From: Paratractidigestivibacter sp963630635
Lineage (GTDB): Bacteria; Actinomycetota; Coriobacteriia; Coriobacteriales; Atopobiaceae
Length of the DNA stretch: 64,000 bases
NCBI GenBank assembly: GCA_963630635.1
Contig: CAVGOA010000002.1
Coordinates: 1-64,000 of the forward strand
Direction: 5' to 3'
The stretch's first letter is position 1. Each line of letters opens with the position of its first letter. The notes beneath the pieces are model-generated. The model made no database searches. It was not told the origin of the DNA and saw only the letters and a program-made list of their open reading frames with translations. This document shows, piece after piece, positions 36,845 to 45,444 of the stretch. The position numbers and the translations under genes were made by a program.

Positions 36845-37825
36845 ATGCAAATGAAACTCGAAGAACTTAAAGTTGTCGTGCGCGAATCCTCAGATGTCCC
36901 CAACGTGACCGAGGAGGAAGTCATCGCGCACATGCGCTCAAAGTACCCCGTTGTCAACTTTGGTAACCGACCCGTCTACATCTTCACGGCCGAGCGCGAG
37001 TTTGGCGGGAGCTGCCACGCCGTCTCGATCCACGGCATCAACGCCGTGGCCACGCCCGAGCACATCTACCAGTACGTTCTTCTCACCTACTGCTACGCGG
37101 GCGAGTTCAAGATGACGGTGGACGGCGCGCCCGTCACGTTGAGCGCCGGCGACTGCCTGGTGGCAGACCGGCACGTCCCCCACGGCGTCGAGGCAACGGG
37201 GCCCAACGACTTCGCGGTGAACATCGTGCTCAACGACCGCTTCTTTGACGAGCACTTTCTTAAGACGGCAACGCGCCTTGGCTCAAAGTTCGCGCTTGCG
37301 CTTAGCACGCGCACTTCCGCCCACATGGAGAGCCGCGTCTACCAGTCGCGCGACGACGAGCTGGCGCGTTGCCTGGTGGACCGGATTCTTTGCGAGAAGC
37401 TCGACCCGGCCGCCGGCTCGGACGACATCATCGATTCACTTGCCGAGGCCCTGCTCACGCACCTGATTCGCACCTACGAGACAGACGTGAGGTCGCAGGC
37501 CGAGCTCGAGGGGCGCCAAGACCTTATTGGCCGCATCCGCGAGTACGTGGCGCTCAACTACCGGGAGGGAAACCTTGGGAAGATGGCCGCGGCGCTGGGC
37601 TACGACGCGACCTACCTGAGCGCCGCGGTGCGTCACGAGACGGGGCAGACCTTCAAGCAGCTTGTCAACGAGGAGCGCATGAAGCGGGCGACCATGCTTT
37701 TGCAAGGCACGAAGCTCACGGTGGCCGAGGTCGCGGCCGAGGTAGGTGTGAGCAATCTCACCCAGTTCTACAAGCGCTTTCGCGAGTACGCGGGCCAGAC
37801 GCCCAACGATTACCGCAACCAGTAA
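36845..37825 (+). CDS. AraC-family transcriptional regulator
   Basis: A 326-residue regulator with an N-terminal cupin sugar-sensing domain (around VTLSAGDCLVADRHVPHGVE) and a C-terminal double helix-turn-helix: LGKMAAALGYDATYLSAAV and VAEVAAEVGVSNLTQFYKRF, closing with YAGQTPNDYR. The start is uncertain: ATGs at 36845 and 36851 are both possible and no strong ribosome site is seen. It faces away from the GH78 gene and lies just upstream of an esterase-like gene, and probably controls rhamnoside genes on both sides. Confidence 0.9.
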   Translation: MQMKLEELKVVVRESSDVPNVTEEEVIAHMRSKYPVVNFGNRPVYIFTAEREFGGSCHAVSIHGINAVATPEHIYQYVLLTYCYAGEFKMTVDGAPVTLSAGDCLVADRHVPHGVEATGPNDFAVNIVLNDRFFDEHFLKTATRLGSKFALALSTRTSAHMESRVYQSRDDELARCLVDRILCEKLDPAAGSDDIIDSLAEALLTHLIRTYETDVRSQAELEGRQDLIGRIREYVALNYREGNLGKMAAALGYDATYLSAAVRHETGQTFKQLVNEERMKRATMLLQGTKLTVAEVAAEVGVSNLTQFYKRFREYAGQTPNDYRNQ

Positions 37826-37840
37826 GTGGAGGGTGCAGAA

Positions 37841-38677
37841 ATGCAGCAGGTTTGTGTTGTGTTAAACGAGAAGACCGGCGCACGGCTTGAGGGGTGGGCG
37901 ATCGACCCGCACATCTCGACAGGCGAGGTTAAGGCGCGGCCGGCGATGATCGTGGCTCCGGGCGGAGCGTATCTCGCGCTCGCGCACCGCGAGGCCGAGC
38001 CGGTTGCCGCGCGGTGGCTCGGCATGGGCTACCAGGTGTTTATTCTGCGCTACTCGGTGCTTTTAGGGGCGCCCGAGGCAGACAGGCAGATGCCGGAGCC
38101 AAACCTCGCGGCATGCTATCCCGCGCAGGTTGGCGAGGCGGCGCGTGCCGTGGCCTACGTGCGCGAACATGCCGCCGAGCTTGGGGTCGACCCGGGGCAC
38201 GTCTTTGTCATGGGCTTCTCGGCGGGGGCGCATGTGGTGGTTTCGCTGGCGCAGCGTTGGCAGGACTTTGGCGAGGCGTCGCGGCCGAGCGGCGTGATTG
38301 GCTGCTACCCGATGCTTCGTATGCTCGAGAAGAGCGACTACGAGCTGCAGCCGCTCTGCGCGCTTGCCGTCTGCGGGACGACCGACCCTGACGAGACCCA
38401 GCTCGCCCAAGTTGACCTAATTGAGCACGCCAACGCCTTGATGCCACCGCTCTTCTTGTGGCACACGAGCGAGGATGGGCTCACGAGCCCGATAGACACC
38501 GCGCGCTTTGCGGCCCGTGCGATAGAGCTTGGCGTACCGTGTGAGCTGCACATTTATCGCGAGGGCCAGCACGGCAGCGGCCTGTGCGACCACACGACCT
38601 CGGCACGCGGCGAACACGTCAACCCTCACAACGCCAGCTGGGCGGAACTTGCGGACGAGTGGGCACGGGTCCTTTGA
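37841..38677 (+). CDS. Alpha/beta-hydrolase (esterase/acetyl-esterase-like)
   Basis: A 278-residue serine hydrolase of the alpha/beta fold. The oxyanion motif is PGGAY near residue 40, the nucleophile elbow is GFSAG (Ser near 127), the acid is in HTSEDGLTSP and the His in GQHGSG. This arrangement fits the BD-FAE-like acetyl-esterase group that removes acetyl groups from plant glycans. No signal peptide. A GGAGGG box lies seven bases before the ATG, 15 bases after the AraC stop. The setting suggests deacetylation of imported glycosides. Confidence 0.87.
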   Translation: MQQVCVVLNEKTGARLEGWAIDPHISTGEVKARPAMIVAPGGAYLALAHREAEPVAARWLGMGYQVFILRYSVLLGAPEADRQMPEPNLAACYPAQVGEAARAVAYVREHAAELGVDPGHVFVMGFSAGAHVVVSLAQRWQDFGEASRPSGVIGCYPMLRMLEKSDYELQPLCALAVCGTTDPDETQLAQVDLIEHANALMPPLFLWHTSEDGLTSPIDTARFAARAIELGVPCELHIYREGQHGSGLCDHTTSARGEHVNPHNASWAELADEWARVL

Positions 38678-38729
38678 CGCGGGCAGGCCGAGCAGGCGCA
38701 GAAATTAGACAGAAAGGGATTGCGACGAC

Positions 38730-39421
38730 ATGAGTGAAGACAAGACGCTGCCCGGATGTGTGCCCGGGCTTCCCGCAGTTAGGAACATCCGCGAGCTTGG
38801 CGGCATCAAGGCCCGCGACGGGCGGCATGTGCGGCACGGGCTGCTGTACCGTGGCTCCACGCTTGAGGGTCTGACGAACGAAGAGCGCGACGTCATCGAC
38901 AGCTTGGGGCTGCGCTGCGTGCTTGACCTGCGCGCGGCTTCGGAGGCCGCCGAGCACCCGGAATACGTTCCAGCCGGCGCCGTCTACCAGCGCGTCGCCG
39001 GCATGTACGAGCCAAGCGGTGCCGAGATGGACTTCTCCCCTGCCGCGATCGCCCGTATGGAAAGCGTTGGCGGCGCCGAGGACATCATGCAGACGCTTTA
39101 TCTTACGATGGTGCGCGATAACCCCGCCCTGCACGCCTTGGTCGAGCACCTGGCGGCAGGCGACGCGCCGCTTTACTTCCACTGCAGTGCAGGTAAAGAC
39201 CGCACCGGTATTGCGGCGGCGCTCATCCTCACGATTCTAGGCGTGCCCGACGAGGCCATCGTGGAGAACTTCCTTCTCACCAACCGCTACCGCGACGAGC
39301 TTATTGGCAACCCGCCGGATCCGCTGCCGCCGTACCTCACCGACGCCCAGATGTGGCGCTACGCAAACAGCGTCCACGGCCCCCACCTGCGCGCCGTTCT
39401 GTCTGCCATGGCCCCCGAAGG
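38730..39421 (+). CDS. Tyrosine-protein phosphatase (Y_phosphatase3-like), C-terminus in gap
   Basis: A cytoplasmic phosphatase of the PTP superfamily. Visible are NIRELGG near residue 20, the substrate-recognition GLLYRGSTL, DLRAASE, and the catalytic P-loop HCSAGKDRTG (Cys near residue 151). The 230 visible codons run into an assembly gap; the family is usually 250-270 residues, so about 30 are missing. It follows the esterase gene with a 52-base spacing and an AGAAAGGGA box. A decayed copy lies at 31664. After the gap come double-glycine peptide genes in the same direction, possibly the same operon. Confidence 0.9.
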
Positions 39422-39825
39422 NNNNNNNNNNNNNNNNNNNNNNNNNNNNNNNNNNNNNNNNNNNNNNNNNNNNNNNNNNNNNNNNNNNNNNNNNNNNNNN
39501 NNNNNNNNNNNNNNNNNNNNNNNNNNNNNNNNNNNNNNNNNNNNNNNNNNNNNNNNNNNNNNNNNNNNNNNNNNNNNNNNNNNNNNNNNNNNNNNNNNNN
39601 NNNNNNNNNNNNNNNNNNNNNNNNNNNNNNNNNNNNNNNNNNNNNNNNNNNNNNNNNNNNNNNNNNNNNNNNNNNNNNNNNNNNNNNNNNNNNNNNNNNN
39701 NNNNNNNNNNNNNNNNNNNNNNNNNNNNNNNNNNNNNNNNNNNNNNNNNNNNNNNNNNNNNNNNNNNNNNNNNNNNNNNNNNNNNNNNNNNNNNNNNNNN
39801 NNNNNNNNNNNNNNNNNNNNNNNNN
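39422..39825. other. Assembly gap (404 N)
   Basis: Hides the end of the phosphatase gene and the start of peptide C. True length uncertain. Confidence 1.
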
Positions 39826-39981
39826 ACCGGAAGCTGGCCCAAGTACGTTTGTCCCGTCTGCCACGGCGACGTAATGCCAGTACGCACGATGCCTATGAAC
39901 AGCAACCATATCACCATCAAGTATGGGTGCAATACATGCGGCCATCTGTGGCTGCAAAAAGAGCTCATCGAAGAGCAGTAA
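39826..39981 (+). CDS. Zinc-ribbon-like small peptide (C), N-terminus in gap
   Basis: Fifty-one C-terminal residues are visible, starting TGSWPKYVCPVCHGDV and ending KELIEEQ. The four cysteines (CPVC...CNTC, C1, C4, C27, C30) have exactly the spacing of peptide B, and the last helix matches B (WxxxxLxEE). By this similarity the missing N-terminus should carry a double-glycine leader. The stop is 37 bases before peptide D. Confidence 0.75.
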   Translation, partial: TGSWPKYVCPVCHGDVMPVRTMPMNSNHITIKYGCNTCGHLWLQKELIEEQ

Positions 39982-40018
39982 GCCCCACACCGCACAAAAT
40001 AGAAGGAGGCCGATCAAC

Positions 40019-40294
40019 ATGACCGAGAACAACAAGAAGCAGCTCAACGACCAAGAAGTCGAGCAGGTCACCGGTGGCCTTTATATACCTCCTGACCATC
40101 GAGACGCCAGCGAATACGAGCGCTACACCGACCCGGATTACCCGGTTCGTTGTCCCAAGTGCAAAAGCGGCGAAATCTGGTATCTTCCCGGGATATTTGG
40201 CATCCATGAGTGTGAGAATTACTGGTGCCGAGGTTGCGACCTTAGGTTCAGCTACGACGACCAAACCGACTTTGGGGCGTCATGCAGCTGGTAG
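40019..40294 (+). CDS. Double-glycine leader zinc-ribbon-like peptide (D)
   Basis: A 91-residue protein with a GAAGGAGG box before the ATG. The leader ends DQEVEQVTGG at residue 20. The core has CPKC and CRGC 21 residues apart with IWYLPGIFGI between, plus a few extra cysteines, and is a close paralogue of peptide A. It lies 37 bases after peptide C and 84 bases before peptide E, so C-D-E may be cotranscribed. Export and leader cleavage by a C39 transporter are inferred; no such gene is nearby. Confidence 0.8.
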   Translation: MTENNKKQLNDQEVEQVTGGLYIPPDHRDASEYERYTDPDYPVRCPKCKSGEIWYLPGIFGIHECENYWCRGCDLRFSYDDQTDFGASCSW

Positions 40295-40378
40295 ATAGCC
40301 GGGCGCGTACTTTGTCGCGCTTAGCCAGCTGGCACGTTAAGCCACAACCTGAATTCAGTGGATAGAAAAGACCCGCAA

Positions 40379-40603
40379 ATGACCGAGAAGAGCAAGATGG
40401 GCGTCGAGCAACTGAGCGAGCAGGACATCGAGCAGGTCGCCGGCGGCACTGCCGAGACCGATACCAACGACGGCCTGGGCGGCGCGGACTTCGACTGGGA
40501 GAGCGGCGGTGCCGGCGACGATTGGGGCGACGACGGCCTGGGCGACGCCAACGCCGGATGGGGTACCGACCACGTCTCCCCCGCCAAGAGCCCCTTGAAG
40601 TAA
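40379..40603 (+). CDS. Double-glycine leader peptide (E), cysteine-free
   Basis: A 74-residue protein starting MTEKSKMGVEQLSEQDIEQ and reaching VAGG at residue 23. The core lacks cysteine and is very rich in Gly, Asp and Trp, with two related blocks (NDGLGGADFDW and DDGLGDANAGW). The leader is nearly the same as that of B and D, so it belongs to the group despite a different core. No clear Shine-Dalgarno precedes the ATG; a GTG seven codons upstream is an alternative. A long hairpin follows. Confidence 0.7.
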   Translation: MTEKSKMGVEQLSEQDIEQVAGGTAETDTNDGLGGADFDWESGGAGDDWGDDGLGDANAGWGTDHVSPAKSPLK

Positions 40604-40626
40604 GGCCGCGGTCAACGCGTTTTGTC

Positions 40627-40683
40627 ATACCCTGCATCCGAGGCCATTTTCGAAGCGAAAAGTGGCATCGGATGCAGGGTATT
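40627..40683. terminator. Long hairpin between convergent genes
   Basis: A nearly perfect 25-base stem (ATACCCTGCATCCGA on the left, TCGGATGCAGGGTAT on the right) with a short loop sits between peptide E and the convergent lipase-like gene. TTTT follows on the plus side. Likely a bidirectional terminator. Confidence 0.75.
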
Positions 40684-40701
40684 TTGGTGCCGGTCCCTGG
40701 G

Positions 40702-41886
40702 CTAGTCGTCGGAGCGGCCGAGAAGGTCGCCGATGGAGGCCGTGGCGGCCTCGGCGGCGGCACTGGCGGCCTCGGCAAGGCCTGCGCTCCAACGCTGGTA
40801 GGCAGAGCTCACCTGCGCGCTCACAACGTCGGCAAACAATGCTCCTACCAGGTCTTTTGTCCGCTGGTCGGCATCAGACAAGGCCGTTAGCACCTTCTGC
40901 GCGCCGCCCACGCTGCCAGTAACCTCGTCCAGAGTGGTGGCGCCGCCAGCCTGCAGGACCTCAAAGAACTCCTGGGTAAAGCGGGCGCGCTCGTCAAGCG
41001 GAATTTGATCGACCCAGGCGTGAATCGCCTGATCAAGGCGCAAAGCCTCAGCATCAAGGCCGTCTGCCTGCACCAAACCCTCGGCCGTGCACTGCCAGGT
41101 CATGGGGTCGTGCTGCAGCGCGCCCTCGGCCGAGCTTGCCACCACCAGGCGCGGGCGGCCGTCGTCAAAGAGCATCCCCACCACGTCGTAGGCCGGGACC
41201 ACATGGGTAAGCCGGTCGCCAAAGACGTCGTGCGGGCGGGCGGCCACAACCTCGGCGTCCATGCAGGGGCCGTCGTCGCTCCACACGTGTGCAATAACGT
41301 CGCGCAGCTCGGCGGGCACGCTCACCGCGGCATACGTCGCCAGCACACCGCCCTTGGAGTGGCCGCAAACCAGCACGCGGTTGCCATCGGCGGCCGCCAC
41401 CTCAAGCTCGGTCTGCAGGTACTTTACGGCCTCTACCTGCGACTCCATGACCGTGAAGCTCAGCATGAAGTCCTCTTGCCAGCCCACCAAGGTAGAGTCG
41501 GTGCCGCGAAAGGACACCAGCGAGTTGCCGTCATCCAAATCAACCGTCAGCGCCGCGAACTGCAAGACCTTATCGGCGTCGACCTCGTCCACGTAGTCGC
41601 GCACAGCCGCGCCACCAAAGCGCGCCGAGGCCGCAAGCGCGCGAACAAAGCGCAGGTCAATAGTGGCAAGCGAGCGCACATACGGTCCCAGGTCGTCACC
41701 TGCCTTGGCGAGAAGATCCTCCAGGCAGGCGCGCAAAGTGCGGGTTCCCTGCCCCGGACCGGGCGCGATACCGGTGAGGTCAAGATACGAGAGGCTCGCC
41801 ATGATGACGTTGTCAACGTCGTTGAACGGCCGCTCGGCCAGCGTGATGTCGCCTCTCCACTCAAGGTAGTCGCGAATATCGGCCAA
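40702..41886 (-). CDS. Lipase-like alpha/beta-hydrolase (DUF2974/Mbeg1-like)
   Basis: A 394-residue protein resembling the Mbeg1-like (DUF2974) group. It opens GLADIRDYLEWRGDITLAERPFN-type residues (split here: IRDYLEWRGDI, then FNDVDNVIMASLSYLD), has LVSFRGTD and the serine elbow VCGHSKGG. I chose the TTG at 41886 because GGAGG lies nine bases upstream and it gives the usual family N-terminus; an ATG at 41958 lacks a site. The C-terminus is Ala-rich. It sits inside the small-peptide cluster, convergent with peptide E; a link to those peptides is speculation. Confidence 0.82.
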   Translation of the reverse strand: MADIRDYLEWRGDITLAERPFNDVDNVIMASLSYLDLTGIAPGPGQGTRTLRACLEDLLAKAGDDLGPYVRSLATIDLRFVRALAASARFGGAAVRDYVDEVDADKVLQFAALTVDLDDGNSLVSFRGTDSTLVGWQEDFMLSFTVMESQVEAVKYLQTELEVAAADGNRVLVCGHSKGGVLATYAAVSVPAELRDVIAHVWSDDGPCMDAEVVAARPHDVFGDRLTHVVPAYDVVGMLFDDGRPRLVVASSAEGALQHDPMTWQCTAEGLVQADGLDAEALRLDQAIHAWVDQIPLDERARFTQEFFEVLQAGGATTLDEVTGSVGGAQKVLTALSDADQRTKDLVGALFADVVSAQVSSAYQRWSAGLAEAASAAAEAATASIGDLLGRSDD

Positions 41887-42161
41887 ACCCGTGCACCTCC
41901 AAAACCAGGACCTCGCACCACCCGCAGCGCAACCCAAACCCTGGGCCGCGACGGGCATCTACCTTGCAAGCATACCCTGCCCCGGCGCGGCCTTTGCCAA
42001 CAAACCGCAGATAGCGCCCTAAATAATCACTGTGTCCAATCTTCTTGGCCAGGACAGGCACGGCGCCGCTAAGCGCTAGGATTTGAGCTGCAGAGAAAAG
42101 CGACAGATGCCAATAACCCGATCCGCCTCGCGCACAACCGCACCAACAAAGGAGGCAAAAA

Positions 42162-42488
42162 ATGATCACCGAGAAGAACAGCGCTGTAGTAGCCCTCACA
42201 GACGAGAACCTCGCCCAGGTCGGCGCCGGATACGAAAAGTACCACGACGCGGCCTCAAACAGGTACTACTTGTGGACAGGCGATCTGGGTTGCAACGAGA
42301 AGTACGTCTGCCCCAACTGCGGTCGTGCCGTAAGCGCAGGGTTTTGGAGCATCACGTTTAGCTGCAAGCCCTGCGGCGCTTCTTGGTACTACGAGAAGCG
42401 GCTGAAGCCCAACCTGGGCGCCGGCGGCTGGAAGGAAGTCACCAAAGCAGAGTACGAAACCTCTGGCGCCAACCCCCTCAGGCGTTAG
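42162..42488 (+). CDS. Double-glycine-like leader zinc-ribbon peptide (F)
   Basis: A 108-residue protein with AAAGGAGG before the ATG. The leader ends LTDENLAQVGAG at residue 23 (Gly-Ala-Gly rather than Gly-Gly). The core holds CPNC and CKPC with 14 residues between, shorter than in A-D, and a C-terminal tail of about 40 basic and polar residues. It is the most divergent member but keeps the layout. It lies 275 bases from the divergent lipase-like gene and has its own terminator. Confidence 0.75.
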   Translation: MITEKNSAVVALTDENLAQVGAGYEKYHDAASNRYYLWTGDLGCNEKYVCPNCGRAVSAGFWSITFSCKPCGASWYYEKRLKPNLGAGGWKEVTKAEYETSGANPLRR

Positions 42489-42539
42489 CCGGGCACGTCC
42501 CACACACTCACGCCATTTGCCATCCACCAAACATAGATA

Positions 42540-42586
42540 GCGCGCGGCGCGACCTGGATCCAAGGTCGCGCCGCGCGCCTTTTGTG
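42540..42586 (+). terminator. Intrinsic terminator of peptide F
   Basis: A perfect 16-base GC-rich stem (42540-42555 with 42563-42578) and 7-base loop are followed by CTTTTGTG. Confidence 0.85.
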
Positions 42587-42606
42587 TTGCCAACCGTCGA
42601 CAAGCC

Positions 42607-43458
42607 CTAGCGAACGTGCTCGCACAGCCAGCGGGCAGAGGCCTCGGCACTGGAAAGCGGCGACTTATCCACCCAGTTGCGGTGGCTTTCCAGCACAACA
42701 GCGTCGACGCCCACAGACAAGGCCTGCTCGCACAGGGCCTCCAGCGGGATATTGCCGCGCCCTAGCTCGACAGAATCGGACTTCAAGATGGGCGTCATGC
42801 TGGGTCCGGCAGGGCGGGTCCCCCGGTCGGCCACGTGCCACAGCTTCATGCGGCTGCCCAGCTGGCGCATCAACGCCAGCGCGTCGGCACCCGCCTCGCT
42901 TGGCCAGTAGGTGTCTAGCTCGAAGTTCACAAACCGCTCGTCGCAGGCGTCGAGAAGAACGTCAAAGGCACGCACTTGCGGCTCTACCTGCAAAAGCTCG
43001 CAGTTGTGGTTGTGATAAAGAAGGCAGATGCCCTCGCCCGCCAGCTTCTGGCCGCAATCGTTGAGATCGGCCGCAAGCCCACGGACGGCCTGGGCATCCG
43101 AGTAGTCAAACCGGTACATGCCGGTAATCACGGCATAGCGGCACCCAAGCTCATGGCAGCGCGCGGCCACCGCAGCAGGGTCGTTCTTCAAAGACCCCAG
43201 GTCAATGTGCAGCGCCGTCACGCCCAGGCCCGCCTCGCGCACCAGCCGCGCCCAATCGAGCTTGCCGCCGCGCCCCGTGGGCATCCCGGCCGCGCGAGTT
43301 AGCGCGCGCACCAAAAACGGCGTCGGCGTGATCTGGAAGTTGTTGACCTCGATCTCTTGGAACCCGGCCGCCGCCAGGCGCGCAAGCGAAGTCGCGGCCG
43401 CTGCCTCGTTTCCCGTGACGGTCCCAAGCATGATCTGTTGGATGGATATCTTGGCCAT
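42607..43458 (-). CDS. Sugar phosphate isomerase/epimerase (xylose isomerase-like TIM barrel)
   Basis: A 283-residue TIM-barrel enzyme of the IolE/IolI-like AP-endonuclease 2 family that isomerises or epimerises sugars or inosose-type compounds. Metal ligands are visible in ALHIDLG, CLLYHNHNCE, FELDTYW, LWHVADRG and VVLESH. The start at 43458 has AAAGGGG seven bases upstream. It follows the PucR-type regulator gene on the same strand and is next to the glycoside operon, so it may act on a released sugar. Substrate unknown. Confidence 0.87.
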   Translation of the reverse strand: MAKISIQQIMLGTVTGNEAAAATSLARLAAAGFQEIEVNNFQITPTPFLVRALTRAAGMPTGRGGKLDWARLVREAGLGVTALHIDLGSLKNDPAAVAARCHELGCRYAVITGMYRFDYSDAQAVRGLAADLNDCGQKLAGEGICLLYHNHNCELLQVEPQVRAFDVLLDACDERFVNFELDTYWPSEAGADALALMRQLGSRMKLWHVADRGTRPAGPSMTPILKSDSVELGRGNIPLEALCEQALSVGVDAVVLESHRNWVDKSPLSSAEASARWLCEHVR

Positions 43459-43578
43459 GAGAAGCCCCTTTCCTCGCGGTTTTCTCCAAAGAGTCTGACC
43501 CCGCCGCCCGCGCGGCGCCCGCATATTCGGCGAGCGCGGGATTGAGCCACTCCAAACCCCCTACATTCTGTAGGGCGG

Positions 43579-45114
43579 CTACTCTCCATCCCCCGCCAAA
43601 TCGTCCCCCTGCGGAAACTCGCCGCGAAAGCGCAGCGACCGCAGCACAATCTGCGCCAAAAGTCGCTCGTCAGGGTTGGTAAGGTCGCTCCCAAGCAGCG
43701 AGAAGATCCTCTCTAGCCGCTCGACCAACGTGCTGCGATGCACGCCCAGAGCCCGGGCAGCCGCCGTGGGACTCATGTTGCAGTCGAGAAAAACCGCCAA
43801 CGTGGCCAGGTAGCTCGTGCGAGAAGACGCGTCGTGATCTGCCAAGCGGCGCAGGCCCTCGCCCATAAAAGCCTCGACCGGCAGCTCACTAAAAGCGCGG
43901 CGCAAAACATCCGCCAGGGCGATATCGCCAAAGCGGTGGATCACGCTGCCGGAATCAAACGCGTGGCCGATGTTAAGCGCGTCCCTGGCCTGCAAAAAGT
44001 ACATGCGCGCGGCAAACGGGTCGTAGAAAACCTCGGACATGCCGCAGCTCATCTTGGCGCTTGCCAGCACGGGAAGCAGCAGCTCGGCCAAGACGTCGGG
44101 CGCAAGCGACTCTTCCGACCCGCCCGCCGAGCCACCTGCGCAGGCAAACGCCACCAGTACCCCGTCGTCGGCCTCAAAAGCCGAGCAGTTGGGCAGCGCC
44201 CGCTCCACGCGGGCCACCAGGTAACTCACCGGCAACCGCCCGCAAAACCTACTGAGCCCCAGGCACACGCACGCGTGCGCCACGCCGCAGCCTGCTTCGA
44301 GCAAGTCGCGCTCGCGCTGGTCAAGGGGCCGCTCGTCCACAAGGCCGCGCAGCGCCCAGCGCCGCACGTCGGCGTCGGTCTCAAAAGGCCTTGCCCCCTT
44401 GAGCAGGGCGTCCTTGACCGCATGTGCCAGGTAGCCAAGAAGGGCCGCGGCGCCCGCCGGCACGCCCGCCTGGCCATAAAGCACAAAGACGCAGCCCAGG
44501 AAGCGACCCGCGTCCACCAGATTGACCGAGAGAGACTCATTGCCTTCGTGACGCAGAACAAAGGGTTCCTCACTCAATACGGCCAGCTCACGGACATCGC
44601 CATAGCGCTGGATAGTGTCCAGCGTCATGCTCGTGCGGTCGTCTGCCGGGTCGGTGCGGGCAAGAAACCTAAACGATTCGTCGATAACCACCAGCTGGTT
44701 ACCAAAGACCGCGCGCGAGGCATCGGCCATGACCTGGATCGGCTGCTCGGCCGCTTGGGCGGCGAGAAGGGCGCGCTCCCACTCGTCCATCTGGTCAAAC
44801 AGGCGCTGGCAGACGTTGAACGCCTGGAAGAAATCGGCCTCATCGGGCACCAATATCACGCGACAGCGGTCCTCGTACCAGGACAAAAGCGAGCCGCGTC
44901 CCACCACAACCAGCACCACCCCGCGCCCGATGCGCGGGTAGCGCGGCAGCTGGCGGCCCTGGCACACGTAGAGCTGGTTGTCGGCCAGCTCGACGGCGCT
45001 GCCCTCCACGGCAAGCGGCCGTTTGAGCAAAAGCTCGGCCGTCATGGGCCCGCGGGCGCTCGCGCCCAGCTCGGCGTGCAGGCAATCATACAGAATATCG
45101 GCATTGAGCAGCAC
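43579..45114 (-). CDS. PucR/CdaR-type transcriptional regulator
   Basis: A 511-residue regulator. The N-terminal half has a PucR-like sensing region (LNADILYDCLHAELG..., LADNQLYVCQGRQLPRYP) and a middle GAF-like region; the C-terminal helix-turn-helix is NMSPTAAARALGVHRSTLVERLERI, typical of the PucR C-terminal domain. I place the start at the GTG at 45114, six bases after GAGGGGAG; the longer ORF begins with an Arg/Ala-rich stretch without a ribosome site. It is divergent from the GPH transporter-glycosidase operon and is its probable regulator. Confidence 0.82.
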   Translation of the reverse strand: MLLNADILYDCLHAELGASARGPMTAELLLKRPLAVEGSAVELADNQLYVCQGRQLPRYPRIGRGVVLVVVGRGSLLSWYEDRCRVILVPDEADFFQAFNVCQRLFDQMDEWERALLAAQAAEQPIQVMADASRAVFGNQLVVIDESFRFLARTDPADDRTSMTLDTIQRYGDVRELAVLSEEPFVLRHEGNESLSVNLVDAGRFLGCVFVLYGQAGVPAGAAALLGYLAHAVKDALLKGARPFETDADVRRWALRGLVDERPLDQRERDLLEAGCGVAHACVCLGLSRFCGRLPVSYLVARVERALPNCSAFEADDGVLVAFACAGGSAGGSEESLAPDVLAELLLPVLASAKMSCGMSEVFYDPFAARMYFLQARDALNIGHAFDSGSVIHRFGDIALADVLRRAFSELPVEAFMGEGLRRLADHDASSRTSYLATLAVFLDCNMSPTAAARALGVHRSTLVERLERIFSLLGSDLTNPDERLLAQIVLRSLRFRGEFPQGDDLAGDGE

Positions 45115-45444
45115 GTTCTTCTCCCCTCTTGACGGCAAAACCGGGCACGCGCGACCGACCGCGGCCATCGTGGGCGGCGCGGCGGCTGCGCCCGGCCGAC
45201 CTTCTCGCCGCCTGCGCCTGGCCTTTCCTGCCGCAACTCTACGCACCCGCCGCGCAAGGACTCGCGCCAACCCCGGCGAACGGCCCCGCCCGGCCCGCAA
45301 ACGGTCGAATGAACCCCTACGAATCGTCTGGTTGTACCCTTGAATCTAAGGCGTTTTGCCGCCTTACTCCGCTGCCTTTCAAATCGCACGATGGGAGGCA
45401 GACAGTAAGCGCGCCCGCCCGGGCGCCAGAAGAAGGAGGAAACC
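45115..45444. other. Divergent intergenic region (330 bases)
   Basis: Separates the PucR-type regulator from the transporter operon. A small hairpin AAGGCG/CGCCTT lies near 45346-45363. No coding sequence or certain promoter boxes are recognised; it presumably holds both promoters and operators. Confidence 0.6.
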
